From: JALZOC01 sp038320555
GTDB taxonomy: Bacteria > Acidobacteriota > Vicinamibacteria > Vicinamibacterales > 2-12-FULL-66-21
Length of the DNA stretch: 64,000 nt
Direction of reading: 5' to 3'
Assembly: GCA_038320555.1 (NCBI GenBank)
Contig: JBBQEJ010000005.1
Location: 10,558-74,557, forward strand
Shown here: positions 1-7,233 of the stretch, one piece after another
Position numbering within the stretch: the stretch's first letter is position 1
Layout of the letters: the number at the start of each line of letters is the position of its first letter
Notes under the pieces: model-generated
Databases searched by the model: none
Told to the model about the DNA's origin: nothing
The model's input: only the letters and a program-made list of their open reading frames with translations
Program-made: the position numbers and the translations under genes

Positions 1-150
1 TTTGGAGATTCACAACGAAGGAACGGAGACAACGACAACGAACGAAGCGGGTCACGTTCTCCCTGCCGCGCGAGCGGGGCGCGACCGGCGCAGGATTCTT
101 CCTTCGCTCGTCTCCGTTCTCTTCGTCTCCGTTTGCCTTTTAAACCTGGC
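1..150. repeat. Imperfect low-complexity palindrome (AACGGAGAC family)
   Basis: The left arm (about 14-47) is built from AACGAAGG, AACGGAGAC and AACGAACGAAG words and the right arm (about 104-138) carries their complement CTTCGCTCGTCTCCGTTC and CTTCGTCTCCGTT. The centre is GC-rich. The same words recur in palindromic spacers at 13737-13802, 36169-36236 and 39811-39959. Its right end abuts the truncated arsM remnant, so it may mark the point where that gene was lost. Confidence 0.6.
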
Positions 151-288
151 ACGTGGACACTAAACGATGCCCGCGAGTTCCTGACGAGTGCCGGCATCGA
201 CGTTGACGCCGTGGCCCCGCACGTGGACGGCAAATTCGCGAGCGCATTCGTCCGCGCGCGGAAAGGGCACAGGTCTGAGAACCTGTGA
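151..288 (+). pseudogene. 3' remnant of arsenite methyltransferase (ArsM-like)
   Basis: About 45 codons are open, reading TLNDAREFLTSAGIDVDAV and then HVDGKFASAFVRARK before TGA at 286-288. From memory this resembles the extreme C-terminus of ArsM arsenite S-adenosylmethyltransferases (segment ending GKF.SAFVRA.KP), but the SAM-binding and cysteine-bearing parts are absent and the 5' side runs into the low-complexity palindrome at 1-150. Its stop overlaps the GTG start of the arsC remnant (GTGA, 285-288), the arrangement expected of a former ars operon. The family assignment rests on a short tail and is tentative. Confidence 0.4.
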
Positions 289-676
289 CGACCGTGCTTT
301 TCGCGTGTGTGCACAATGTCGGCCGCTCGCAGATGGCGGCTGCCCTCTTCAACAAGCTGGCCGATCCGTCGAAGGCCCTGGCGATCTCGGCCGGCGCGCA
401 GCCGGGCGAGCGGGTTCATCCCGAGGTGGTGGAGGCCATGCGGGAGGCCGGCATTGATCTGGCCGGGTCGTGCCGCAGAAACTGACTGAGGATCTTGCGC
501 GGCAGGCGCAGGTGCTCGTGACGATGGGGTTCAGGGATGCGTGCCCGTTCGTGCCCGGCGCGCGCGTGGAGGACTGGCCGCTCCTCGGATCCGAAGGGAC
601 AACCGCTCGGGATCGTTCGTCAGATACGCGACGACATACGGGCCAAAGTCGAGGACCTGATCGCGCGGGAGTGGTT
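285..676 (+). pseudogene. arsC: Arsenate reductase (LMW phosphatase type), frameshifted
   Basis: The first 60 codons read as a thioredoxin-coupled arsenate reductase: the P-loop CVHNVGRSQM keeps the CX5R signature. Near 463 one G appears to be missing from a G run (GCCGGGTCGTG where family LAGVVPQK is expected), so the frame ends at TGA 484. The next frame reads VPQKLTEDLARQAQVLVTMG and ACPFVPGARVEDWPL; near 592 an extra base returns to the first frame, giving DPKGQPLGIVRQIRDDI. The normally conserved cysteine in TMGCGDACP is Phe (TMGFRDACP), so loss of function looks real and not just a sequencing slip. The 3' end runs into the palindromic element at 677. Confidence 0.75.
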
Positions 677-909
677 GAATCACTCTAATCACTCGAGTCT
701 CTCGCGAGATTGCGGAGTATGTCGCGCGGAGGACGCTGAGCACGCGGAGAAGCGCGGGGGCGACCGGGTCGCCAGCCCCATCGTCGCCCGCGCTGGCGAC
801 CCGGCCGCTTCCGCGCCCCTTTGCGTCCTCGGCGCGCTCTGCGCGACACACTCCGCGATCTCAGCGCGAGAGCCGGGCCACCGGGTTGTGAAACCAGTTC
901 TAGTGATTC
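677..909. repeat. Long palindromic dispersed element, copy A
   Basis: The segment is flanked by GAATCACT (677) and AGTGATTC (902-909) and consists of two long, imperfectly complementary arms. The left arm runs TCTCTCGCGAGATTGCGGAG, TATGTCGCGCGGAGGACGCTG; the right arm TGCGTCCTCGGCGCGCTCTG, CGCGACACACTCCGCGATCT. It ends in CGCGAGAG, then TTGTGAAACCAGTTCTAG. A second, inverted copy at 37911-38130 matches at most positions and a miniature is at 47456-47523. No ORF inside looks coding. It sits between the dead arsC and the stop codon of the next gene. Confidence 0.75.
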
Positions 910-910
910 T

Positions 911-1183
911 TCAAGGTGCCGGTGCCGTCACCCTCCATCCGCCCGCTTCCAGTTCCGATACGAGCCGCTCAACCGCGCCGAGCGCGCGCTCGACGCGATG
1001 CCAGTCGGTGTAGCGCACGCGGCTCACCACCGCCTGGTCCACTTCGACGCGAAGTTCCCATCCTCCAAGTGGTGCTTCACCCAGAATGAAACGGCGGCGG
1101 TGTCCCTCGTGGCTGAGCTCAGTCGTGTACATGATGGCGTTCCGTGCAGCGATGAAAAAGCGCTCCCCAATCTTGTACTTCAA
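911..1183 (-). CDS. Small hypothetical protein (90 aa)
   Basis: I do not recognise a family. The 90-residue product starts MKYKIGERFFIAARN and contains ILGEAPLGGWELRVEVDQAV, followed by a C-terminal helix-like stretch (RVERALGAVERLVSELEAGG). It is soluble, mixed alpha/beta in appearance, with no signal peptide or membrane segment. I chose the TTG start at 1183 because GGAGGGG lies 8 bases upstream; a GTG at 1207 would add eight residues but has no ribosome site. The reading frame continues upstream without a stop, antisense to glgC, and that extension is not credible. The stop codon touches palindromic element A. Divergent from glgC across about 200 bp. Confidence 0.6.
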   Translation of the reverse strand: MKYKIGERFFIAARNAIMYTTELSHEGHRRRFILGEAPLGGWELRVEVDQAVVSRVRYTDWHRVERALGAVERLVSELEAGGWRVTAPAP

Positions 1184-1388
1184 GCGGTGGCCCCTCCGTG
1201 TAAACACCGTGTAAATTGCTGGCGCGGAGGCGGAAGCAATGCGAAAGCAAAAGGGCTGCCCTGACACCCCACGACTACGGTCCCCTCGCATATATCGTTC
1301 CCGCTTTGCGCTCACATCGCCAAGTGTTTCAACGCAGTCGTTTACGGCTATCAATGCCACGTTCGGCATCCGCGAATAAGATGAAGGC

Positions 1389-2645
1389 ATGAATGATGTG
1401 CTCGCACTCATCCTTGGGGGCGGACGAGGCACGCGGCTCTTTCCCCTCACGCGCATGCGGTCGAAACCGGCAGTGCCGCTTGGCGGCAAGTATCGCCTCA
1501 TCGACATTCCCATCAGCAACTGCCTCCATGCGGGCCTGAAGCGCATCTTCGTCCTCACGCAGTTCAACTCCGCGTCGCTCAACCGGCACATCGCGCAGAC
1601 GTACCGGCTCGACATGTTCTCGGACGGTTTCGTCGAAGTGCTCGCCGCGGAACAGACGCCGGAGAGTCTGGACTGGTTCCAGGGAACCGCCGACGCGGTC
1701 AGGCAGGCGGCGCGCCACTTCGCCGGGTACGACGCCGAGCACTATCTCATCCTGGCAGGCGACCATCTGTATCGCATGGATTTCTGCGAAATGATCGACG
1801 CGCACATCGAAAGCGGGGCCGACATCACCATTGCGGCACAGCCCGTCAGTCCAGACGATGCGACCGAGATGGGGATTTTTCTGTTCGACGAGCGCGGGCA
1901 GATTGGCGGGTTCGAGGAGAAGCCGGCTCCGGCGCGGCTGGCCGAGATGGGCACCAGTATTCCGCGCGGCTCGGCTGCGGGAGGCGTGACGCCGGAAAAA
2001 CCGTTCGTCGCGTCCATGGGGATTTACGTCTTCTCGCGCGACATGCTGCTCGAAATCCTCCAGGAACCGGGCATCGACTTCGGCAAGGAGATCATCCCGA
2101 AGGCGCTCGGCCGCTACCAGGTCAATCCGTACATCTTCCGCGGGTACTGGGCGGACGTCGGCACGATCGACGCGTTCTATCATGCCAATATCCAGCTCAC
2201 GCACCGCGGCGCGCCGTTCGACTTCTTCCATCCGCGGCGGCCGATCTACACGCACCCGCGGTTTCTGCCGGGGACACGCGCGTACTCCTGCCACGTCGAT
2301 ACATCAATCGTGGCGGAGGGGTGTTATCTGGATCAATGCGAGATCACTGATTCCATCGTGGGCATCCGGACGCACGTCGAGAACGGCGCCCGCATCACCC
2401 GATCGATTCTTCTTGGGGCGGATTATTACGAAGAGGAAGGGGCAGCCGGCGCCATTCCGCTCGGCATCGGCCGAAATGTCGTCCTGGACCGGGTCATCGT
2501 CGATAAGAACGCCCGCATCGCTGACGGAGTGCGGCTCGTCAACGATGCGAGCCTCGATCACGCGGACGGCGAGGGCTATTGCATCCGCAACGGAATCATC
2601 ATCGTGCCCAAGGGAGCCGAGGTGAAGGCGGGCGTCACGGTGTAG
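1389..2645 (+). CDS. glgC: Glucose-1-phosphate adenylyltransferase
   Basis: ADP-glucose pyrophosphorylase makes ADP-glucose from ATP and glucose 1-phosphate, the first committed step of bacterial glycogen synthesis. The 418-residue protein has the N-terminal nucleotidyltransferase signature GGGRGTRLFPLT, the SKPAVPLGGKYRLIDIPISN segment, GDHLYRMD, and the FRGYWADVGTIDAFYHAN motif near residue 255, followed by a C-terminal left-handed beta-helix region. Length is normal for the family (about 420). The ATG at 1389 follows GAAGGC. It is monocistronic here: the downstream gene is convergent with a stem-loop between. No other glg gene is in the window. Confidence 0.95.
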   Translation: MNDVLALILGGGRGTRLFPLTRMRSKPAVPLGGKYRLIDIPISNCLHAGLKRIFVLTQFNSASLNRHIAQTYRLDMFSDGFVEVLAAEQTPESLDWFQGTADAVRQAARHFAGYDAEHYLILAGDHLYRMDFCEMIDAHIESGADITIAAQPVSPDDATEMGIFLFDERGQIGGFEEKPAPARLAEMGTSIPRGSAAGGVTPEKPFVASMGIYVFSRDMLLEILQEPGIDFGKEIIPKALGRYQVNPYIFRGYWADVGTIDAFYHANIQLTHRGAPFDFFHPRRPIYTHPRFLPGTRAYSCHVDTSIVAEGCYLDQCEITDSIVGIRTHVENGARITRSILLGADYYEEEGAAGAIPLGIGRNVVLDRVIVDKNARIADGVRLVNDASLDHADGEGYCIRNGIIIVPKGAEVKAGVTV

Positions 2646-2649
2646 GTCC

Positions 2650-2681
2650 AATCACTGAAGTGGTTGGTGATTTTAGTGATT
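2650..2681. terminator. Bidirectional stem-loop between convergent genes
   Basis: AATCACT (2650-2656) pairs with AGTGATT (2675-2681) between the ends of glgC and the minus-strand gene at 2689. The loop holds GGTTGGTGATTTT. The AATCACT/AGTGATT pair is the same terminal pair seen at the ends of palindromic element A, so this may be a short relative of that repeat acting as a terminator. Confidence 0.5.
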
Positions 2682-2688
2682 TCAGACG

Positions 2689-3237
2689 TCACCCGGCGAG
2701 CTCCGCCTTCACCTTGCGTCCGGCAGCCTGCGCGGCGACGGTGTCGTAGTGATGCGTGCCGGTACTGTGATGTCCGATCCGTTCGTACAACGCGATCAGA
2801 CTGGCCTCGTCGCGGACGTCTGGGGATTCGGCCACTTCGAGAGCGTGCCGCAACTCGTGTCCGACGAGCGCGATGCTGTCGTTGGATCCGGCATGTCCAC
2901 CCACCTGGATGCGCAGGTACCGATGGCCTTCGGGACCGGCCGCCAGCAGGAGCCGTCCGGCAATCGAGGCGGGCATCAGCCGTCCGCTTTCGATGTAGAC
3001 GATCACGTCGCTCTTATCGAGCGCGAGCATTAGATGTGCAAACGTCCCTGAGCGCCTCATCCCCTCGGCAAGGATTGCCGCCATAGTTGCGTCCACGGCA
3101 CGTACGTGCCGCGTCGGGTCGCTCATGAACGCTTTCACCTGCGCAGCAGTCAGCGGCGCAATCGCGCTCGCCGGCGCCGCGTCGCGCGCGACGCCGATCG
3201 CCATCGCACAGACGAGAACAACAGGCAGAACTCTCAT
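2689..3237 (-). CDS. Secreted HExxH-motif protein
   Basis: The 182-residue product starts with a signal peptide (MRVLPVVLVCAMAIG to about residue 26) and is probably periplasmic or exported. Residues 127-131 are HELRH, a gluzincin-type HExxH zinc site, within VGHELRHALEVAES; a later ligand is not obvious, although E134 and several downstream His residues are possible. Similar small secreted proteins with this site are, to my recollection, common in Acidobacteria and lack an assigned substrate. The ATG at 3237 has a good GGAGG site, but the leader also holds a small stem-loop (3246-3258) that covers part of it. Peptidase activity is inferred from the motif only. Confidence 0.7.
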   Translation of the reverse strand: MRVLPVVLVCAMAIGVARDAAPASAIAPLTAAQVKAFMSDPTRHVRAVDATMAAILAEGMRRSGTFAHLMLALDKSDVIVYIESGRLMPASIAGRLLLAAGPEGHRYLRIQVGGHAGSNDSIALVGHELRHALEVAESPDVRDEASLIALYERIGHHSTGTHHYDTVAAQAAGRKVKAELAG

Positions 3238-3245
3238 CGGGACCT

Positions 3246-3305
3246 CCGTTGAAAACGGTGGCCCCTCATCCGGGGTCGTGCGGGCTGCCGGCCTCCACTC
3301 CGGCA
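3246..3305 (-). promoter_or_regulatory. Structured 5' leader with Shine-Dalgarno hairpin
   Basis: Three stem-loops precede the ATG at 3237: TGCCGG/CCGGCA (3286-3291 with 3300-3305), CCCC/GGGG (3262-3265 with 3272-3275) and CCGTT/AACGG (3246-3250 with 3254-3258). The last overlaps the GGAGG ribosome site (3243-3247 on the complementary strand). This could modulate translation, but I do not recognise a known riboswitch. Confidence 0.3.
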
Positions 3306-3407
3306 ACTCGGTGGGCTTAGACGGTGCTCGAGAGCAGGAGGTTTATTGTTGTGCGGTCGCGGGACGCGTGGGACAAATCAGGGACGAGCGGAGTGTCGAG
3401 ACTCCTG

Positions 3408-3908
3408 TCACCCGATCTCCCGCAACATGCGCGCTGGAACGAACCAGCGCAGTTGTCCGATCCCCTTGGGCGGGAAGACCTCGAACTCAATACAGCAGAT
3501 CGCGCCTTTTTTGAATTCGAGCGGCGTTCGCGCGCCGACCAGACGCGCCGCAAGCTCGCCGATGTTCGGCTCGTGCCCGACGAGCGCGATGCGCCCCTTG
3601 CGCATATGCTTGGCGAGTTCCTGAATCACCGCGGCGGGCGTGCCGGCTGGCGCCAGGGCATCGCTCACCGATACCGACGGCTTCGACTTCAAGGCTTCGG
3701 CGAACACGTCCGCCGTCTGCCGCGCGCGGACGAGCGGGCTCACCACGATGTGATCGAATCCGATGTCGAGCGCGTCGAGTGCCTTGGCTTCCTTGCGGAG
3801 CCGGTTGATCCCGCGGTTCGTCAATGGCCGTTTGGAGTCGTCCGGATAGTCCTCGCCGCGTTCGGCGGCAACGCCGTGACGAATGAGGTACAGCTGCAGG
3901 GTGGCCAT
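3408..3908 (-). CDS. sixA: Phosphohistidine phosphatase, SixA family
   Basis: A histidine-phosphatase-fold protein of 166 residues. The catalytic LIRHG is at residues 7-11, the second-half SPLVRARQTADVF supplies the conserved Arg, and GHEPNIGELAA near residue 120 carries the second catalytic His. SixA enzymes dephosphorylate phosphohistidine, classically on HPt domains and on the nitrogen PTS protein NPr. Here it follows the CHAD gene by three bases, so they are almost certainly co-transcribed, and the neighbours (Ppx, PstB, PhoU) point to phosphate or polyphosphate metabolism, not two-component signalling; that functional link is inference. Confidence 0.88.
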   Translation of the reverse strand: MATLQLYLIRHGVAAERGEDYPDDSKRPLTNRGINRLRKEAKALDALDIGFDHIVVSPLVRARQTADVFAEALKSKPSVSVSDALAPAGTPAAVIQELAKHMRKGRIALVGHEPNIGELAARLVGARTPLEFKKGAICCIEFEVFPPKGIGQLRWFVPARMLREIG

Positions 3909-3911
3909 CGA

Positions 3912-4871
3912 TCAGCGATCGCTCGCCACGGTGCGCGGTTCGGCCTGCCGCGACAGCGTCATCTTGATTGCGCGCGTGCGCCGCGGCGCGTGCGCAAGCT
4001 GCGGCACGATGACCTTGCGGACCGCGAGCGCGGCCTCACGAAGCGCGGGCGCCGTGGAGACGTACCGTCCGTGCAGAAGCCGGCATCGATCCTCGATGTG
4101 CCGCGCGAGATCCTCGAGCGCCACGCGGGACGGCGCACGCTCGGATCGCGGTTGGGTCTGCACCTCCGCGACGTGCGTCTGCAGGACCTGGAGATCGTGC
4201 AGTTTGCCGAGCATGTCCTGCGCGCGCTTGATTGTGCGCACGTGCGGGGCAGCCTGCCTGAGGCCGCTGTCGGCAGCCAGCTCGAGGCCGTACCGGAGTT
4301 TCTTCGCGGCGATGCGCACCGCGTGCAGCCGCTCCGGCGCGTACATGTGGCCGGCCTCGTCCATCGCGAGCGTGAGCCGGCGGGATCGCGACAGCAGACG
4401 CGCCCCCAACGCTTTCCGCCAGGGTTCAGCCTTCGCTTCGGTGAGCGCCGCGCCGACCGACGACAGCCGGCGATCGAGCTTGTCCACGTCGACACTCTCG
4501 AGCCGCTCGAGCATCAACTTGCGGCGGCTCTCGCGCTCTTTCATGACGCGCGCGCGAACGTCTTCCACCGCGGTTCGGGACACTTGCGGCGAGCGCGCCA
4601 GCTCGTCGAGCAACCGCATCGTGACATCGAGTTCTCGGACCGTGCCGAGCGCGCGGGTCAGCCGCCTGATCTTCCGCCGGGCCTTGCCCGCCTTGCTGCC
4701 TTTGAGGCCGGTGGACAGCACCGGGACCGCTTCCCGAAGCCGTCGCGACGTGACCCGGGCCTGATGGACCCCGCGATCGTCGCCCGACACCGCCTGGGGC
4801 AGGTGGCGCTTCAGCGCCCGGGCGAGGCGCTGGAGTAGCAGAGTCGTGACACGGGGCGTTCGAGTGTTCAT
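3912..4871 (-). CDS. CHAD domain-containing protein
   Basis: The 319-residue protein is Arg- and Lys-rich with conserved His spaced through an all-helical domain, as in CHAD (conserved histidine alpha-helical domain) proteins, which bind inorganic polyphosphate and localise to polyphosphate granules. Visible signatures are VHQARVTSRRLREAVPVL near residue 35, LRYGLELAA near 215 and LGKLHDLQVLQTHVAE near 250. The reading frame extends further upstream, but MNTRTPRV at 4871 is the natural start since the divergent ppx begins at 4977. First gene of a CHAD-sixA unit, divergent from ppx across 105 bp that contain an inverted repeat. Confidence 0.88.
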   Translation of the reverse strand: MNTRTPRVTTLLLQRLARALKRHLPQAVSGDDRGVHQARVTSRRLREAVPVLSTGLKGSKAGKARRKIRRLTRALGTVRELDVTMRLLDELARSPQVSRTAVEDVRARVMKERESRRKLMLERLESVDVDKLDRRLSSVGAALTEAKAEPWRKALGARLLSRSRRLTLAMDEAGHMYAPERLHAVRIAAKKLRYGLELAADSGLRQAAPHVRTIKRAQDMLGKLHDLQVLQTHVAEVQTQPRSERAPSRVALEDLARHIEDRCRLLHGRYVSTAPALREAALAVRKVIVPQLAHAPRRTRAIKMTLSRQAEPRTVASDR

Positions 4872-4901
4872 GGTAGGATGGCGACCGGCCGGACCTTTCC
4901 T

Positions 4902-4919
4902 TTGCGCTGAAGTGCGCAA
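4902..4919. promoter_or_regulatory. Inverted repeat in the CHAD/ppx divergent promoter region
   Basis: TTGCGC (4902-4907) and GCGCAA (4914-4919) form a perfect 6-bp dyad with a 6-bp centre, followed directly by TATATAT. Placed between two divergent polyphosphate genes it is a candidate operator. No regulator is identifiable from the site itself. Confidence 0.35.
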
Positions 4920-4976
4920 GTATATATCGACCGTGTAACGTGCAAGACCCGGACCCGTTGAGCTGCCCTCCCCTGC

Positions 4977-6644
4977 ATGCGCATTGCCGCCATTGACATC
5001 GGCACCAATTCCATCCACATGATCGTGGTCAAGGTGCGACCGGATCTGTCATTCGAGGTCATTGACCGCGAAAAAGACATGGTCCGGCTGGGGGCCGGCG
5101 GGCTCGACGGCCGCAACCTCACGGCTTCTGCCATGTCGGCGGGCCTGCAAACACTGGCAAAATTCAAGCGTCTGGCCGAATCCAACAAGGTCGACGAGAT
5201 CGTCGCGGCGGCGACAAGTGCCACCCGGGAAGCAGAAAACGGCGGCGACTTCATTGCTGAGGTAGCCCGTCAAACCGGCATTCGAATCAAGGTCATCTCG
5301 GGCACGGAAGAGGCTCGGCTCATCCATCTGGCGGCCGGCTATGGCGTGGATGTGGGCGGCAGCACAGCCGCAGTAATAGACATCGGCGGGGGAAGCGTCG
5401 AAATCACCCTCGGAACCGCGACGCATCTGACACTCGGCAAGAGCTTCAAAACCGGGGTCATTCGTCTGACCGAGCACTTCGTCAAAACCGACCCGCTGTC
5501 GGCCCGTGACCAACGGCGGCTCGTCAAACACCTGAATCGCACGATGGGCGGCCATCTCGAGCAAATCGAAACGAGCGGTTTCGATCGCGTCATCGGCACG
5601 TCCGGGACCATCCTGAGCCTCGGGGCACTCGCCTTGACCGACGACGCCGGACCGCCCGAAGACCTGCGCAATCAGCGCGTGAGCGCCAAGTCGCTGCGCC
5701 GCCTCCGCAAGCAGCTCGTCGCCGCCGACATCGAAGAGCGTCTGCACATGCCGGGCCTCGATCCACGACGGGCCGATCTCAGCGTCGCGGGCTCGGTGCT
5801 CCTCGACACGATTCTTCGCGGCCTCGGTGCCGAGGACATCACGCTCTGCGATCTGGCACTCAGGGAAGGCCTCGTCCTCGATTACATCCACCGCAACAGC
5901 GCGCGCATCCGTAAGGTCGAGCGCTATCCCGACGTCCGCCGCCGCAGCGTCGTCGAGCTCGGCGAGCGTTGCGGATACTGGTCGGAACACGCACAACAGG
6001 TGGCGCGGCTCGCGCTGAGCGTCTTCGATCAGACACGCAGCGTGCACGGCCTCGCCGATCGCGAACGGGAGTGGCTCGAGTACGCCGCCCTTCTGCACGA
6101 CGTCGGGGTGCACATCAGCTACGATCGCCATCACCGCCACTCGTACTATCTGATCAAGAATGGTGATCTGCGCGGCTTCGAACCGCGAGAGATCGAGGTG
6201 ATCGCGCTCGTCACGCGATATCACCGTCAGGCGACCCCGAAAAAATCGCATGAGGGGTACGGTGATCTGAACAGCTCGCTGCGCGGGACCGTGCGGATGC
6301 TGTCAGCGATTGTCAGGCTTGCCGAGGGCCTCGATCGGAGCCACGCCCAGGCGCTCGCCGGGATTGACCTCTTTCCTCGCGGCGACGACTACCTCGCCCG
6401 GCTTCGCGCGAATGGCGATGCGGAGCTGGAGTTGTGGGCCGCACATCGTCACGTGGCGCCGCTCGAGCGGGAGCTCGACTTGCCGATTCGCTTCGACGTC
6501 TCCGGCGCCGAGTACAAGGAACACGCACCTAATGTTGAACAACCTGACCACGCCCCACGAGTATCCCGGAAAGCTGTTCGTGGTCGAGGGAATCGACGGC
6601 TCCGGCAAGACGACCCAGCTGGCCCTGCTCGCGAAATGGCTTAG
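4977..6644 (+). CDS. ppx: Exopolyphosphatase / guanosine pentaphosphatase, Ppx/GppA family
   Basis: Ppx/GppA enzymes hydrolyse terminal phosphates of polyphosphate or pppGpp. The N-terminal actin-like ATPase-fold domain shows AAIDIGTNSIHMIVV (residues 4-18), SGTEEARLIH, and IDIGGGSVEITLG; the C-terminal half is an HD domain with YAALLHDVGVHISYDRHHRH, so this is the two-domain form (about 510 residues expected). The ORF is 555 residues: after the natural end near LDLPIRFDV it runs 113 bp into the following kinase gene in another frame, giving an Arg-rich tail that is probably non-conserved. ATG 4977 opens MRIAAIDIGTNS with no strong ribosome site. Confidence 0.92.
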   Translation: MRIAAIDIGTNSIHMIVVKVRPDLSFEVIDREKDMVRLGAGGLDGRNLTASAMSAGLQTLAKFKRLAESNKVDEIVAAATSATREAENGGDFIAEVARQTGIRIKVISGTEEARLIHLAAGYGVDVGGSTAAVIDIGGGSVEITLGTATHLTLGKSFKTGVIRLTEHFVKTDPLSARDQRRLVKHLNRTMGGHLEQIETSGFDRVIGTSGTILSLGALALTDDAGPPEDLRNQRVSAKSLRRLRKQLVAADIEERLHMPGLDPRRADLSVAGSVLLDTILRGLGAEDITLCDLALREGLVLDYIHRNSARIRKVERYPDVRRRSVVELGERCGYWSEHAQQVARLALSVFDQTRSVHGLADREREWLEYAALLHDVGVHISYDRHHRHSYYLIKNGDLRGFEPREIEVIALVTRYHRQATPKKSHEGYGDLNSSLRGTVRMLSAIVRLAEGLDRSHAQALAGIDLFPRGDDYLARLRANGDAELELWAAHRHVAPLERELDLPIRFDVSGAEYKEHAPNVEQPDHAPRVSRKAVRGRGNRRLRQDDPAGPAREMA

Positions 6645-7233
6645 CGCAGCCGGCCATCCGGTCGTCCTCACCGAGTGGAACTCCTCGGCGCTGGTCAAAG
6701 CGGCCACCAAGACCGGGAAGAAGAAGAACTCGCTGACGCCGATGACGTTCAGCCTGCTGCACGCGACCGATTTCGCCGATCGGCTGCTCTACAACATCGT
6801 GCCGCCGCTCAAGGCCGGGATGATCGTGCTCGCGGATCGTTACGCCTACACCGCGTTCGCCCGCGACGCCGCGCGCGGCGTCGACCGCCGGTGGGTGCGC
6901 GAGCTGTACAGTTTCGCAGTCAAGCCCGACATGGCCATTTACTTTCGTGTGCCGATCGAGGTCTCGACCGATCGCCTGATGGCGCGTCGCGTCAAGCTGA
7001 AGTTCTATGAGGCGGGGCTGGACATGGGCTGGAGCTCGAACGCCCTCGAAAGCTTCCGGATCTTCCAGCGCAAGGTACTTGACGAGTACGATCGCGTTGT
7101 CGAGGAATTCGGACTGAGCGTCGTCAATGCGGTCGGCAGCATCACCGAGCAACAGCGGACGTTCCGCAAGCTCGTGACCCAGCATCTGGATATCAAGGAG
7201 ACCGATGAACAGCTCGACGAGCAGCTTGCCTGA
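6532..7233 (+). CDS. Thymidylate kinase-like P-loop protein (first of tandem pair)
   Basis: A 233-residue P-loop kinase of the dTMP-kinase fold. Walker A is EGIDGSGKTTQ near residue 19-29 and the DRY motif is LADRYAYTAFARD near 100. It differs from housekeeping Tmk in the middle region (TEWNSSALVKAATKTGKKK). The ATG at 6532 has AAGGA about ten bases upstream and lies inside the end of ppx. The next gene overlaps by 29 bp and is a paralogue. Position between ppx and pstB suggests a nucleotide kinase tied to polyphosphate or phosphate supply; the phosphoryl acceptor is unknown and a role as the cell's ordinary dTMP kinase is not excluded. Confidence 0.75.
   Translation: MLNNLTTPHEYPGKLFVVEGIDGSGKTTQLALLAKWLSAAGHPVVLTEWNSSALVKAATKTGKKKNSLTPMTFSLLHATDFADRLLYNIVPPLKAGMIVLADRYAYTAFARDAARGVDRRWVRELYSFAVKPDMAIYFRVPIEVSTDRLMARRVKLKFYEAGLDMGWSSNALESFRIFQRKVLDEYDRVVEEFGLSVVNAVGSITEQQRTFRKLVTQHLDIKETDEQLDEQLA

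Noticed and set aside
285..676. arsC frameshifts as simple sequencing error
   Set aside because: Possible for each indel, but the additional loss of a conserved cysteine and the missing arsM body favour true decay. Still open until reads are checked.
1329..2294. 321-codon minus-strand open frame over glgC
   Set aside because: Antisense to glgC; no domains.
3238..3310. Possible known riboswitch in the HELRH gene leader
   Set aside because: Hairpins are real, but no conserved core of a riboswitch class I know could be recognised.
3324..4838. 504-codon plus-strand open frame over sixA and the CHAD gene
   Set aside because: Antisense mirror of two well-recognised genes; Arg/His-rich with no family motif. 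Typical of high-GC third-position bias.
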